DNA of 64,000 nt from Cornus controversa (lineage: Eukaryota > Streptophyta > Magnoliopsida > Cornales > Cornaceae): assembly GCA_026545225.1 (NCBI GenBank), contig CM048854.1, forward strand, positions 28,401,230 to 28,465,229, in the 5' to 3' direction. Within the stretch, counting starts at the first letter, position 1; each line of letters starts with the position of its first letter. The position numbers and the translations under genes were made by a program. This document shows positions 23,400-35,088 of this stretch, one piece after another. Under the pieces are notes generated by a model. It made no database searches. It had not been told where the DNA came from and saw only the letters and a program-made list of their open reading frames with translations.

Positions 23400-24470
23400 A
23401 AAAATATATTATTCGACCTAAAGTCTTATTTTCGAGTATCAAATTCACTTAATTTTTGCATAAGTTGAACGAAATTCGATTCTGGAAACTTTTGTATTTC
23501 ACGTAAATTTCGTGAATCGGACTTCTACTGGGTCAAAACTTGGGCCAAATGTCAGCAGAAAAATATACCTATTTTGGGCTGCGGGAAAACCCTAATTTTC
23601 TCCTAATTGGATTAAGACTTTATCTCCTAATTGGATTAGGACTTTATGTATTCTCTTAGGGTATAAAGAGGTGAATTGGAGGCTGTTTTGAGAGAAAAAA
23701 AAAAAGTGGAGGACAGGGCAGAGAAGACAGAGACAATCCGAGTTTTATTTATTCATTATGTATTTTATTATTTTGTTATCTTCTTCTTCTACTATGTGTA
23801 ATTAAACTCCTCAACTAGGGTTGAGGAGGAAACCTCCATTAATGAAGTGAAGTTCTTTTGTTCATTAATTGATTCTCATGTGTATGATTTAAATTCTTAT
23901 AATTTTCGCTTCTTGTGATTAATTATTTTATAGTTCTTTCATCATCTATATCATGTATATGTGGTAGTTAGAAGGTATTATAATTAATCTAAGCTTGGGT
24001 TTGTATTTCTTAAAAGTGATAATCTTTCATCTTATGTTTTTAATTAAATTGGATACATGGGATGCTTAGAATTTTACACTAGTGAAGCGAAGGAAAATCT
24101 ACATTTTTGATATATTTTTTATAGTGCTTTATTGTTAAATCTTGAGTGAGCAATAGATTGATTATTACTCTAACTTTGGGAATTAATAAATGAATATTAA
24201 AAACTTCATGAATTGAATGGTGGTGGAATCCAAAACCTTAGTTATTTTCTTTATTTGATTTCAATAGTGTTATTTCATTTTCATGTTAGTTTAATTTCTC
24301 TCAAATCAACTAAACTTGTGTTTAAACTAGATTAGTTTTAAATTAATTTGAATTTGCATTAGTTTTCTTTTCAAAACATTCCCTTGGATTCGACCTCGTT
24401 TTTGCCGAATTATACTTTAATAGATTCGTACACTTGCGAGTTATTTAACAATTTTAAAACAACATCAGGG
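23400..24470 (+). mobile_element. Probable solo LTR, Ty3/gypsy type (fossil)
   Basis: The segment has LTR-like landmarks in order: a promoter zone with a duplicated CTCCTAATTGGATTA motif, a TATA-like GGTATAAAGAGG, a leader with CTCCTCAACTAGGGTTGAGG, and a terminus with CCCTTGGATTCGACCTCG and ACACTTGCGAG. That terminal block is familiar from LTR ends of plant Ty3/gypsy elements. No internal coding region or second LTR is in the window, and the left boundary is uncertain. It lies next to array D'. Age not estimated; treated as a broken remnant. Confidence 0.55.
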
Positions 24471-24479
24471 TGTGAGTGC

Positions 24480-24885
24480 ACTTTGCCCAAAAAAAAAAGA
24501 CCCAAAAAGAATGTTATATCTCCAAAATAATTCTCTTTTGACATGACCAAAAAAAAGTTATTTCTGTCGAATAAATTATCTCCTTTGACCGGACTGGAAA
24601 AAAAAATTTGGTATGCAGAAAAAAGGACCCCAAAAAAAGTTACTTCTATTGAATAAATTATCTCTTTTTACAGCAGCGAAAAAAAAGTACGGTACAAAAA
24701 AAAAATAAAAAAATTATCTCTGTTGAATAAATTAACTCTTAATTTTTATATGACAAAAAAAAAATTACTCATTATCTCTTTTGACAAGAACAAAAAAAAA
24801 AAAAAAAATTATCTCAGTTAAATAAATTATCTATTTTTACATGACAAAAAGAGTTCTATTTTGGCCAAAATTAAAAAAAAAAAAG
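24480..24885 (-). repeat. Minisatellite D, right copy
   Basis: About six units of TTATCTCTGTTGAATAAATT alternating with A runs and CTTTTGACA or CTTTTTACA, as at 19,080. The units read in the same sense on the plus strand at both sites, so D is similar in position but not clearly inverted. Confidence 0.65.
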
Positions 24886-24949
24886 TACTAAACGAATTAA
24901 AAGGAACTAAAGTTTATAATATAAATGGTAGTTATGGTATTATAAAATA

Positions 24950-25450
24950 AAGAATGATGCATTAATGATTAATAATAAATCAAATATCGATTTAATTATA
25001 TATAGTCTGTGAGTTTATGGGATCGAATCGCTTATAATTTTTATCGGATTCGGATTGAAATTAATCCGATTCAAATTCGATCCGTTCACGCAATGGAATG
25101 AGTTCATGAAATGATTGAATAGTTTTTTATCTTTCTGTCACACACATTTTTACTTTATTATTATTCTAATAAAAAATTTTCACTTTTTTGTCGTTTTCTC
25201 CACACAATTGTTACTAGCACCATATTGAGTTAATTAAAATTACTTTACATATACGTAAAATTCCAATCTCATAGATATTAGGGTGACTGACTAGTCACCT
25301 CAATTTACATACTTTTATTACAACAAGCACAGGTTGCACACATATATATTCACAAGTTAAAGGACTGATTCAAAATGCGATGTGTTATTTAGAGTTTATC
25401 ATAAATGCACAAAAAATTGTTATTTTATATTTTAAAATAATTCTTTAATT
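24950..25450 (-). repeat. Unit C2, right arm of the large inverted repeat
   Basis: Reverse complement of 17,940-18,480: CACTTTTTTGTCGTTTTCTC, TGACTGACTAGTCACC, TACTTTTATTACAACA and TCAAAATGCGATGTGTTA are the mirrored landmarks. The TA/TG microsatellite of the left arm is much shorter here. Confidence 0.8.
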
Positions 25451-26627
25451 ATTATTTTAAATTATTTATATATTGTTATATGTTTAGTTTTATGTTTTAT
25501 TGGATTGAATACAGAATGAATGACAAATAAATAAGAAGTTATGGCTATAAAAATGAAAGTATATTAGTTAATAGCCAAAAACGAACACAAAGAAGATTAC
25601 ATGAGAGAAGGTATTCTATAAAAATTACTCTTTAAGAGGTCTTAAGTTCAGAAGTTTAAAATTATGAATTTAAATTTAAGATACCAAATCTTGGAAATTC
25701 AAATTTAAATTTTATATTTTAAATTTTCTTTTCTCCCTTTCTCCCTCCTAAACCATTCCCCTCTAACTTTATAAATAAGGGGTCTCAAAGAAAAAAACAT
25801 AGCGTAGTTTTTTTTTTTTTTTCTTTTCTTATAAACACCTCGGTGAAATATAAGCAACTACTTTTACTTGTATAATTTTTTTCTCGCAATAGCAATATTT
25901 TATTCTGAGTTTTTATTTTCAAAAGAAATTATAGGGGGGATTGTTCATATTTGTCAAATAATGACAATTCGAAAAATGCTACCTCTATTTACTTAGCAAA
26001 AGTACATGAGATTAAGTTAAAAAATGTTCTCTCATATATAATCAAGTTTGTTTTTTATACCATTTTTTTTTTCATCTTTTTAAATTATAATTAGATTTGT
26101 GAAGTGTATTGTTTATTTAGAAGAAAAATCATAATAAGAATAATATAAAACTTATTTATGTAGATTCGTGGTGGTGGATTTCATTTCCTTGAGATTTATT
26201 TATTAGTGTTAGCTTTATTTATTTCATTGTTCAACTAACATAAAAAATTTATATGTTTTAAAAAATTCATTTCCATCCCATAAATTAATGTGTGAATTCG
26301 AACTCATTCAGAATCTTACTTGAGAGTGGTTCGACTTGCTTACTACTATATATATTTTTTTAGTGAAATATTTACAGGTTTTAATTTTGTACAAAGCGTA
26401 GAGGAATAACGACATACATTACTATTTTATGCGCGTCAGTTTCTTCGAACTGAAAGGGAATAATAATTTTAAATATGTAGATTTGATGATTCACTCTGTT
26501 TTACAGTTGCACTCTTGCAGTTTTTAATAAATAAATAAAACAACAAAATTATTCTGACAATTAGTGAATGAGTATGTTTCACATTATATCATTTTTAATT
26601 AAAAATAAGAAGAGTGTAATTGATAAA
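25451..26627. other. AT-rich stretch, no supported gene
   Basis: No gene or bounded repeat. A T run of about 20 bases lies near 25,809. Confidence 0.5.
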
Positions 26628-26635
26628 GTCTAAAT

Positions 26636-27221
26636 TAGAGATGCACACGGTTCTGTTCCTTACCATTTTTGGTGTAATCAGAACCATTTCTAATGGTTCT
26701 TTAATTTTAGAATCGGAATCGTTGAGTTCTATTCCGGTTCCCCAATGGTTCTTTATCAATTTTTTTTTTAAAATTTTTTTTTGACAAGATACACACTTAT
26801 ACTTAGGCACTCCTAATTATAAAAAATAGATTATAAATTATTAATATTTATTTATATAGATATATAGAAAATTAGAACTTAGAAACTATTAGTATTTTTC
26901 TATAGATTATATATTTTATACCTTATATATACATATAACACTAGAATTTATAATGTATTAGTATTTATTTATATATTTTATACTTTATACTTTTTATATA
27001 GATCACTAGAATTTAGAAGATATTATATATATATATATATATTCTAATGGTTCCGATTTCATGACTTTAAACCGGAACTATAATCGTAGTGAACAGTTCT
27101 TAAAATTTGGAAACAGAACCGAAATCATAGTGAACGGTTCAGTTCAGCTATGGTTTTTAACGATTCTTGTTTCGGTTCCATCGATTGTTCCGGTTCCATC
27201 GATTTTTTGTGTACCCCTCTA
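26636..27221. mobile_element. hAT-type non-autonomous element (586 bp)
   Basis: Starts TAGAGATGCACACGGTTC and ends GTGTACCCCTCTA; the termini are inverted and both subterminal zones carry repeated GGTTCCG and CGGTTC motifs. GTCTAAAT (26,628-26,635) and GTCTCAAT (27,222-27,229) are an 8-bp target duplication with one difference. TA(G)-starting termini with 8-bp duplications fit hAT. No transposase. A related right end is at 41,595-41,774. Confidence 0.8.
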
Positions 27222-27261
27222 GTCTCAATTGCATCTTTGTTTTTGAAGGAAAAAAACATAG

Positions 27262-27693
27262 GATAAATTAGTTTGACATCCCCTAAAGTTTGGTTTAAGT
27301 ACCCTCAGACTAAAGGTTTGGAAAATTAATGTGGCTCTCCTATCAAACTAATGTTCCGTTAAATAAAATAAAATTTAATATACAATTACAAAAATACTCT
27401 CAGGTTATAATGCTTTTATGCAAAAATAACATAAATTTTTAATCATTCGACTGGAATTAACAAATATATGTAGTTTCTTCATCAATGCCACACCAGCATT
27501 ATCGCTACTCAGAGTAGTTTTGACAATTTAATTTTTTATGTTAATTAACTTTAACGGAATTGACTGTCAGTTAACGGTAAGGGTATCCTTAGTAAAGTCA
27601 ACCAAACCTCAGGGGGGCTGACCACCATTGTTTTAAAACTTTAATCCAATGGTAATTAGGTAAAATGTGAGGAGATGTTTGACTAATTTACCC
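27262..27693. mobile_element. Mutator-type MITE (432 bp)
   Basis: Left end GATAAATTAGTTTGACATC and right end (reverse complement) GGGTAAATTAGTCAAACATC are inverted. AAAAACATAG (27,252-27,261) and AAAAACTTAG (27,694-27,703) are a 9-10-bp target duplication with one mismatch, which suggests Mutator. The end sequence resembles the elements at 50,977 and 55,133. Noncoding. Confidence 0.7.
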
Positions 27694-27939
27694 AAAAACT
27701 TAGTACTTTGTTTATATATATATATATATATATATATATTAGTGCATGTCTGTGCCTACGGTATTATCATGTATCTTTAATCATAACTGTTAAATAAAGT
27801 TATTTTGAACTATAGATAAGCAAAGACATTTTGATCCACAAATTTGATTTTTAACAACTTTTGATCGTTATTTTGAACTGTAAATAGACAAACACATTTT
27901 AGTCTTATCATCCCAAGCTTAAATGAAATACATAATATA

Positions 27940-28174
27940 TATATTTTATTTTTTATATATGCACATATCATTAAGAACTTTTTCAATTCACTTTAATTTA
28001 AAGATCATGTACATAACTAAATGCATGGAGTCAAATCATGTGAAAATCAGAATTGGGTGGTCCTTTCCCCACTGTGTTTAGCTCTTCAGGAAGTCCTTTC
28101 TTGTAAGATACGAAACCTGCATTGCACTGACATGACCATGGTTGATACTCCTTTATAATTGTACTACACACTCA

Positions 28175-28211
<37 letters not shown>

Positions 28212-28262
28212 TTAAAAATACACTCTTAACCATCTCGTCACATTACGACATTACATTAAACT
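27940..28262 (-). repeat. Dispersed repeat unit B, copy 3 (first part)
   Basis: Reverse complement of units at 17,230 and 19,983: TGACATGACCATGGTTGAT, ATAATTGTACTACACACTC and the AACCATCTCGTCACATTA block. Interrupted at 28,262 by a Mutator-like element and resumed at 28,773. Confidence 0.8.
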
Positions 28263-28772
28263 TAAAAAGCACGGACACATATACGGATATGAGAGACGGA
28301 GACGACACGACACGACACGGACACGACAAAGATACAAATATAAAATTATAATATAATATAATATATTAATTATTTATTAAAAAAATATACTATATTACAG
28401 AAATATTTTAATTCATCATCAACAATTAAGAACCAAACAAATTTATAAACAAAAATATATAAATAGATTAAAATCAATTAAAGAATCAGACTTATTTAGT
28501 CTTTTACATATATTTAGCTTAGATTTTAATCATAACTTAGTATCATATAATTTTCATTCTAAATATTTGAATATACATCATTGCTATGAAGTGTCTGATA
28601 CGTATTGAAAGAGTGTTGAAGAAGTATTCGAGAAGTGTCCAAGAAGTGTCTGAGAAGTGTCATAGAAAGAAAAATGTCAGAACATTTCTATGAAGTGTCC
28701 GAGTGTTTGACACGGTGTCCGAGTATCTAACACTGGTACGACACCCTTCGGTGAAGTGTCCGTGCTTTCTAG
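28263..28772. mobile_element. Mutator-like non-autonomous element (510 bp)
   Basis: Ends AAAGCACGGACAC and GTGTCCGTGCTTT are inverted. CATTAAACT (28,254-28,262) and CATTAAACC (28,773-28,781) form a 9-bp target duplication, and the two other B copies hold the uninterrupted site. The left subterminal part has GACACGACACGACACGGACA repeats, and the right has many AAGTGTCCGAG-like motifs. A 9-bp duplication supports Mutator/MULE. No transposase. Confidence 0.8.
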
Positions 28773-28850
28773 CATTAAACCACTAGAAAAATGATGATAC
28801 AGTCCCGCGCTCTCCTCTCCCAACTTCATTTGGAAAGACCTAGCCTATTT
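28773..28850 (-). repeat. Dispersed repeat unit B, copy 3 (second part)
   Basis: ATGATGATACAGTCCCGCGC mirrors the GGGACTGTTTCATCG block of copy 1. In this arm B is followed directly by unit A. Confidence 0.7.
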
Positions 28851-28859
28851 AAGCTTAAG

Positions 28860-29600
28860 TGCCTCACAATACTACCAAATAGATTTAACATTTGGCCATT
28901 CCTAAAAACTCACTAGGAATATATTAATTTCTTTAAACCTTACAATTTAAAATCAAAATATAATTAGTTTTCCCCTCTTTTTTTTTTCCTTTTACATTAA
29001 ACCATTTTTATTTGGGTACTTTAATGTATTTTTATACATATCTATAATATTTGTATGCAATCTAATTTATCACTCTTTTCGTCCCTATTTCCTATACATG
29101 TTTTTTTTAATTTTTTATATGATATTATTTAATTTAATTCAAAAGATATATATAAGGGACAAAAAGTAGTGTTAAACACAAACTAAAAGAGGAAGAACAT
29201 CTTAAACACAAATTCTTTTTATTTATTTTTATTTTTCTTATCAAACTCAATTGGTAAGCAAAATCAAAATTTATAAACTACTAATAAGTGTACGTGTTTT
29301 TATACATTTTTTATTTTTAAATAAGATATTAATGAATTTAATCCAAAAGATATATATAAATTAATTAACAATATTATTTTTTATTTTAGCTATTTGAGCC
29401 CCATGCTCCTATAAAACAAATAAAAAAAAATCGTAAATTGAGACGATAGTGTCCTCCCTGCTTCCTAGTTTTGTGCAGATGAATTTTAGAGGTTCTCATT
29501 CAGTGTAAGTAGTATAACATGGTTTAAGCTGGGCGATCTATATTTTTTTTTAAAATAAAAATTTAAAGATAATCTAAAATGAAAATCATTTTAAAGAAAA
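28860..29600 (-). repeat. Dispersed repeat unit A, copy 2
   Basis: Reverse complement of most of 14,620-15,280: CTTTAAACCTTACAATTT, CATTAAACCATTTTTATT, AAAGATATATATAAGGGAC and TAACATGGTTTAAGC mirror copy 1. No coding sequence. Confidence 0.7.
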
Positions 29601-30395
29601 ATTAAATATTGAGCACTCAATAAAGGCTAAAATCTAGTCTTTATTTCATTCAATTATTTAAAATTTCATTTAAATTTATATATTTTTCTCTCTCAATATA
29701 AATATTTGATATAATCACATTTTACTCCTTCCAATTTATGATTGGCAATAGACTAATATTCAAGTTTTAATTTCAGTAAATATTGAATTTTAATCACATT
29801 TTTTAGATAAAATTTTTGAATTGTTATACTATTTTCAAAAATGAATTGTTAAACTGTTTTCTACTATTTTAGATTTTATGTTTTATTTACACAATTTTGT
29901 ACTTTTTCATGACCATTTTTTTATTTTTATTGTGACTGTTGATTACTTTTGTAAAAATGATTATTTTATCGAACTAATATTTATTGAGAATTTTAAATAA
30001 TAAAGTAATGTGAATGTTAAAACAAAACTTTTACCGGACATTCAATATTTTGAGATAAAAAAATGAGTTGTTATACTATTCTTTTAAAAAATTATGTACA
30101 AACCAATCTTTATTTTAGAGATATCATAATTGTAAATTTAAATATTGTATGTCACTTTGGAGAAAGTAATTTTTTTCCCTAAAGTAAAAATTTGAGAAAA
30201 TTAAGTAATAATAAAAAAGGTAATAGAATTCTCAAAAAGTTGGAAACATTGTTCAACTCTCAAGCCTCTGCCGACGAAGCTCCAAAGTCCCAAAATACTA
30301 CTACTACTATTAATCTACCCACAAAAAAAGCAGTTCACCAATTTTAATTAAACCATTAAAGGTGTGTCGTTGCCCACAACTTAAGCAATCTGCAC
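29601..30395. other. AT-rich spacer between two A copies
   Basis: No gene. GAATTGTTATACTATTTTC-type sequence recurs at about 29,818 and 30,065, hinting at an old internal duplication. Confidence 0.4.
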
Positions 30396-30399
30396 GCTT

Positions 30400-31740
30400 G
30401 ATTATCTGTACATAGAGTTCCGAACATTTTCTTATTTTTTATGATATTGTTTAATTTATCTTATCGAATAAATATATAGAAATAACAAATTTTTTATGAT
30501 ATTATTTAGTTTATCTAATCTAACAAATATATAAATGTGACAAAGACCACAGAAAAAAACAAAATCTTTATTTTCAGAGTCTACAATCCAATTTATCTTC
30601 AATTCCTATTTTTTATATGATATTATTTAAATTAATCCAAAAGATATATATAAAAGGGACCAAAAATTGTGTTAAACGCAAACTAAAAGGCCAAGACCAT
30701 CTTAAAAACAAATTCTTTTTATTTATTTATTTATCTTTTTTAACAAACTCAATTGGTAAGCAAAATCTATATCTATATACTACTAATAGGTATCGTAATA
30801 CATGTTTTTATACATTTTTATTTTTAAAAATAAGATATTAATGAATTTAACCCAAAAGATATATATAAGATATATATAAATTAAATAAAGATATTATTTT
30901 TTATTTTAGCTATTTGAGCCCCATGCTTTAAAAAACAAGAACTAATAAATTGAGATTGGCGTGTCCTGACCTTGTATTTCAATCTCTGCTTATCTAGCCA
31001 TTTTGGCGAATGTCTGCTTCAAATAAATATTTATTTAATAGAGCAATGCTACCCGTCATGAAATTATTTCATGAATTTGTATTATGAATGATGTGACAGG
31101 TAACGTGAAAAGTTAGTATTGGTGGGATTCCTCCCATACACATAATCCTATGATATTATCACTGAATCCCATCAATACTAACTCTCCACGTTATCTGTCA
31201 TATCATTCATGATACAAATTCATGAAATAATTTCATGATGTTTACCATTTATCTATTTAATAATGTGGCTACTTCTAGCCCTAACATATGTGCATGCAAC
31301 ACGTGTTGGATATCACCGTGATACTTCTGATGAATCTCGTACTTCCTAGTTTTGTGCAGATGAAATTTTGCCGTTAATAAATAGCATACCACGGTTTAAG
31401 CTAGTGGTCTAATTTTTTTTTTTAAATAAAAATTTAAAGAAAATCTAAAATGAAAATCAATTTAAAGAAAACTATTTTTTTTTTTACAATTTATATTAAG
31501 GGACATTACTTTAATGGTGTGTAATATTCTAAAATGTTTATTTTTAAAAAAAATGAAGAAAAAAAATCTAAAATAAAAATCATCTTAAAAGAAAACCTAA
31601 TTTTTTTAAGGATATTATAGTCATTATAACATAAAGGATATTATAGTCATTATAACATAATTCTAACATGTTGTAGGGGTGTTTTTTTTGCCAAAAATAG
31701 AAAGTGGATGATTTTTTTTACGCAATTTGTCCTATGTTTT
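30400..31740 (-). repeat. Dispersed repeat unit A, copy 3
   Basis: Reverse complement of 14,310-15,060, interrupted by the 214-bp MITE at 31,041-31,254. Landmarks: AAAGATATATATAAAAGGGA, CAATCTCTGCTTATCTAGCC, CAACACGTGTTGGATATC, ACCACGGTTTAAGC, ATTATAGTCATTATAACAT (duplicated at about 31,612 and 31,638). Its part near 30,440-30,520 repeats TTTTATGATATTATTTA. Confidence 0.7.
31041..31254. mobile_element. hAT-type MITE, copy 2 (214 bp)
   Basis: Same length, ends (GAGCAATGCTACCCGTCATG) and fold-back structure as 19,761-19,974. ATTTAATA at 31,033-31,040 and 31,255-31,262 is the 8-bp target duplication. Repeat unit A at 14,801-14,808 holds the single, uninterrupted copy of the site, which confirms both boundaries. 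Noncoding. Confidence 0.9.
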
Positions 31741-31744
31741 ATAT

Positions 31745-32585
31745 ATGACGAATGGTCATCTGTTCCAAAATTTTTTTTTTCTAATCTCGAAAGGTACAAC
31801 TCATACTCAAAATATTTAAAAAGCTGGATATTGTATTGAGTATTGAGATTACCAAATAAATTTAATATTTCGCCCTCCTTAAAAATGAATTTATTACATT
31901 TTTCTATAATGTATTTATGATGTAATGAATTTAGTTTTTCTTAAGTCATAATTTTTTTTTTTATTGTCATAATTCAAACGTTTTAGATCTATTTTTGTCC
32001 TTGTATTTTCACATCTGATGAGTGACAACATTGATGACATCAACTGTGTTACTGTCCGCATCTCTTCAGCTACAACATTCATGACATCAATTTCCAAAGC
32101 AACCATTTAAGATGGGAAAAGACAAGTGTCCGACAATACTAGCTAGCCTGTTCTCTCTTCTCCCTCTTCTTCCTCTCTCTCTCTCTCTCTCCTCTTCTGA
32201 CACAAACATAGAAAATATAAATACACGAACAACTTTTACATCTCACTTTTTCCGTATAGTCATTTCTTGTCTGACAGGCACTGATGTTTAAAAACCAAGC
32301 GAAATATACAGTTTCTCTCTGGGAATATATACATATATTGAAGAGCATAGGAATAGGTTATATAAATTTGCAGCTTTATCAGTACCTATCAACTTTACAT
32401 AGTATATTACAACCCTGCCCTTCGAAACTCGATATATTTATCATTGTATCATTGTGTCTTGTCTTGTCTTGTCTTTTCATGCATTATATTCGCACCAAAA
32501 TCAAAACAAAAATATGTTTGTAAAGTTGTCTGCTGATCTTGTCACGTGGGCTGACCATTAACATCTTACTAGTCATCAATATTTG
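31745..32585. other. Mixed AT-rich stretch, no supported gene
   Basis: A CT microsatellite lies at 32,174-32,192 and CTTGT units near 32,456-32,476. Open frames at 31,915-32,106 (minus) and 32,284-32,523 (plus) have no known motif and normal AT-rich composition. Confidence 0.45.
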
Positions 32586-32588
32586 TAG

Positions 32589-33330
32589 GGTAAATATCAC
32601 TCGTTAAGATTTAATGGCTTTTGTTACTAACAATTTCGGTCAACCTTTTTTTAATATATGAAATATTTTGATTGTTTTTAATTATTTAAATATATTTTAA
32701 TATAAAAATATTTTAATAAAAAATAAACACAATACTCTTCGTGATAATATACATTAACAATTATTAATTTTTTTTTAATATTATTATTTATAAAAATAAA
32801 TAATTATACATATTAGGATGTATATATATATAGAGAGAGAGAGAGAAAAGAGAAATTTAATTAATTTTTTATTTTATGTTAACATTATTATTTATAAAAA
32901 TAAATAATTATATATATAGTTTCTATATATATATTATAGTATACTCCATATATATAGATAAAGAAAAAGAAAGAGAATTTTAATTACTTTTTTATTTTAT
33001 GTTAACATTATTATTTATGAAAATAAATAATTATATATAGATTAAATATATTATAATATATTTATATAGATATATTCAAAGGAATATTTTGGTCTTTAAA
33101 TATGGTTAAATTATAAATTTAGTATTGAAATGAGTTAGGTCAAAAATTAAAGGATAGTATAGTCATTTTATAATCAAAAAGTTTTCTGAAATGATGTAAT
33201 TTTAACAGAAAAAAATATATGTGATATACTCTGCAAATCAAAAGGAGTGTTGGTTACAAAAATTAATAAAGTTATAACTGCGTGTTAATACAATAAATCT
33301 TAGAAGATGCCAGTAATATTTATATATCTT
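32589..33330. mobile_element. TIR element with internal minisatellite, copy 2
   Basis: Diverged relative of 10,648-11,424 in the same orientation: GGTAAATATCACT at the left, AGTTATAACTGCGTGTTAAT and GCCAGTAATATTTA at the right, and three internal units of about 110 bases with GTTAACATTATTATTTAT. Many more differences than between the MITE copies, so probably older. Noncoding. Confidence 0.65.
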
Positions 33331-33334
33331 TTAT

Positions 33335-33794
33335 TAGTAAAAATCTTTTATTTTAAACTTCAACTAATGCTTCCACTTTTATCCTTTTTATCATTTTTTT
33401 TATGACTAAATGAGAAACCTGACTTAGCATAGGTGATGTGAAATTTCACTTCAAAGTATTTATATACTCTTATTCCGAGGGAATCCTATACAAATAATAT
33501 TGTATATATATATATCTAATCTAGAAAATTGGTATAATAAGAATGAAAGAAGTCATTTAACCGTAAAAATAATTAAAAATTCAATTATTTGATTTCAAAT
33601 ATTTTTTAATATCTACTATCTACAATTACTTTATTTAATGATGACAATTAAAAATCTAAAATTATTTTATTTAATTATCACAATAACAATGATACATATA
33701 TAAAAATAATATAAAAATATATATATATTTTTTATTTCAAGATTTTGGTTAACATACTCGATCTATCTTTTTTCACAGAAATCATGGTACCAAC
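33335..33794. other. AT-rich stretch
   Basis: No gene or bounded repeat seen. Confidence 0.5.
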
Positions 33795-33960
33795 ACGATC
33801 TAATGTTTCATTCTTATGTTAAAATAAAAGTTTTATGAGAAAATGAGCCACTTTATTGTATTGCCTTCTAGCCCTGACAGACGATCTAATATTTCATACA
33901 CGTAAGGTTTTATAAGAAAATGAGCCACTTTTTTGGATTGTATTCTAGTCCTGATAGACT
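33795..33960 (+). repeat. Tandem duplication beside the TRIM cluster
   Basis: GATCTAAT(G/A)TTTCAT, then GTTTTAT(G/A)AGAAAATGAGCC, then TTCTAG(C/T)CCTGA occurs twice with a period of about 88 bases, and ends exactly where the first TRIM LTR begins. Confidence 0.75.
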
Positions 33961-35088
33961 GTAACAGTTCGCTTCACCATATGGTATGATATTGTCCGTT
34001 TTGGATCCAGTTCGCACGATTTTGCTCTTAAATTTTACCCTAAAAGGCCTCATATCATTTGAAGATAGCACACCACACATATAGCACATCGTCTTTCCAC
34101 ACCCAAGTGATGTGGGACTGAGCACTCTGTACCTTGTCAATGTGGTAGCTCAGCCCAGTGTCTGTCTTCGCACCCGCCCACTCACACCCGTCCACAAGGG
34201 TTACTACAATCCACCAGTGTTGTAGCTCAGCCCAGTGTCTGTCTTCGCACTCGCCCACTCACACTCGTCCATAAGGGTTACTACAATCCACCCCCCTACG
34301 AGGCCCGACGTCCTCGTCGGCACACTTCCGACTGGATTCAAGCTTTGATACCAACTGTAACAACCTGCTCCACCACATGGTATGATATTGTCCGCTTTGG
34401 GCCCAGCTCGCATTGTTTTGCTTTTGTATTTTACCCCAAAAGGCCTCATACTATTTGGAGAGAGCACACCACATATATAGCACATTCTCATTCCACACCC
34501 AGGCGATGTGGGATTGGGCACCCTTGGGGACAAGAGGGGACAAACACACCTCTTTCACACAACCAAGGTCTTTACAATCTCTGTAACAGTCCGCTCCACC
34601 ACATGGTATGATATTGTTCGCTTTGGGCCCAGCTCGCACGGTTTTGCTCTTGCATTTTACCCCAAAAGGCCTCATACTATTTGGAGAGAGCACACCACAT
34701 ATATAGCACATCCTCTTTCCACACCCAGGCGATGTGGGATTGAGCACCCTTGGGGACAAGAGGGGATAAACACACCTCTTCCACACAACCAAGGTCTTTA
34801 CAATCCACCCCCTTGGAGGCTCGACGTCCCCGTCGGCACACTTCCGGCTGGGTCAGACTCTGATACCATCTGTAATAGCCCGCTCTATCACATGGTATGA
34901 TATTGTCCGCTTTGGGCCTAGCCCGCACTGTTTTGCTCTTGAGTTTTACCCCAAAAGGCCTCATACCATTTGGACAGAGCACACCACATATATAGCATAT
35001 CCTCTTTTCACACCCAGCTGATGTGGGATTGAGCACCCTTGGGGACAAGAGGGGACAAACACACTTCTTCCACAAAACCAGGGTCTTT
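33961..35088 (-). mobile_element. TRIM retrotransposon LTR cluster (fossil)
   Basis: Four LTR copies share TGTAACAG(T)CCGCTCCACC, TATGATATTGTCCGCTTTGG, AAAAGGCCTCATAC and a terminal CTTTACA/TTACTACA: about 33,961-34,286 (with an internal duplication), 34,355-34,577, 34,583-34,801 and 34,871-35,088. Two short internal domains (34,287-34,354 and 34,802-34,870) each hold a reverse-complement tRNA-Met primer site (TCTGATACCA) next to one LTR and a G/C-rich purine tract (GGGGGTGGAT on the minus strand) next to the other. No coding region, as is normal for TRIMs. Orientation minus. A tandem LTR-internal-LTR-LTR-internal-LTR order suggests nested or unequal recombination. LTRs remain very similar, so not very old. 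Confidence 0.85.

Noticed and set aside
31915-32106. Minus-strand frame with a helical-looking peptide (EIDVMNVVAEEMRTVTQLMS).
   Set aside because: Short, no homologous family recognised, no supporting gene structure.
34204-35075. Several overlapping open frames of 90-130 codons on both strands.
   Set aside because: They run across the repeated TRIM LTRs, and TRIMs are noncoding; the frames repeat because the LTRs do.
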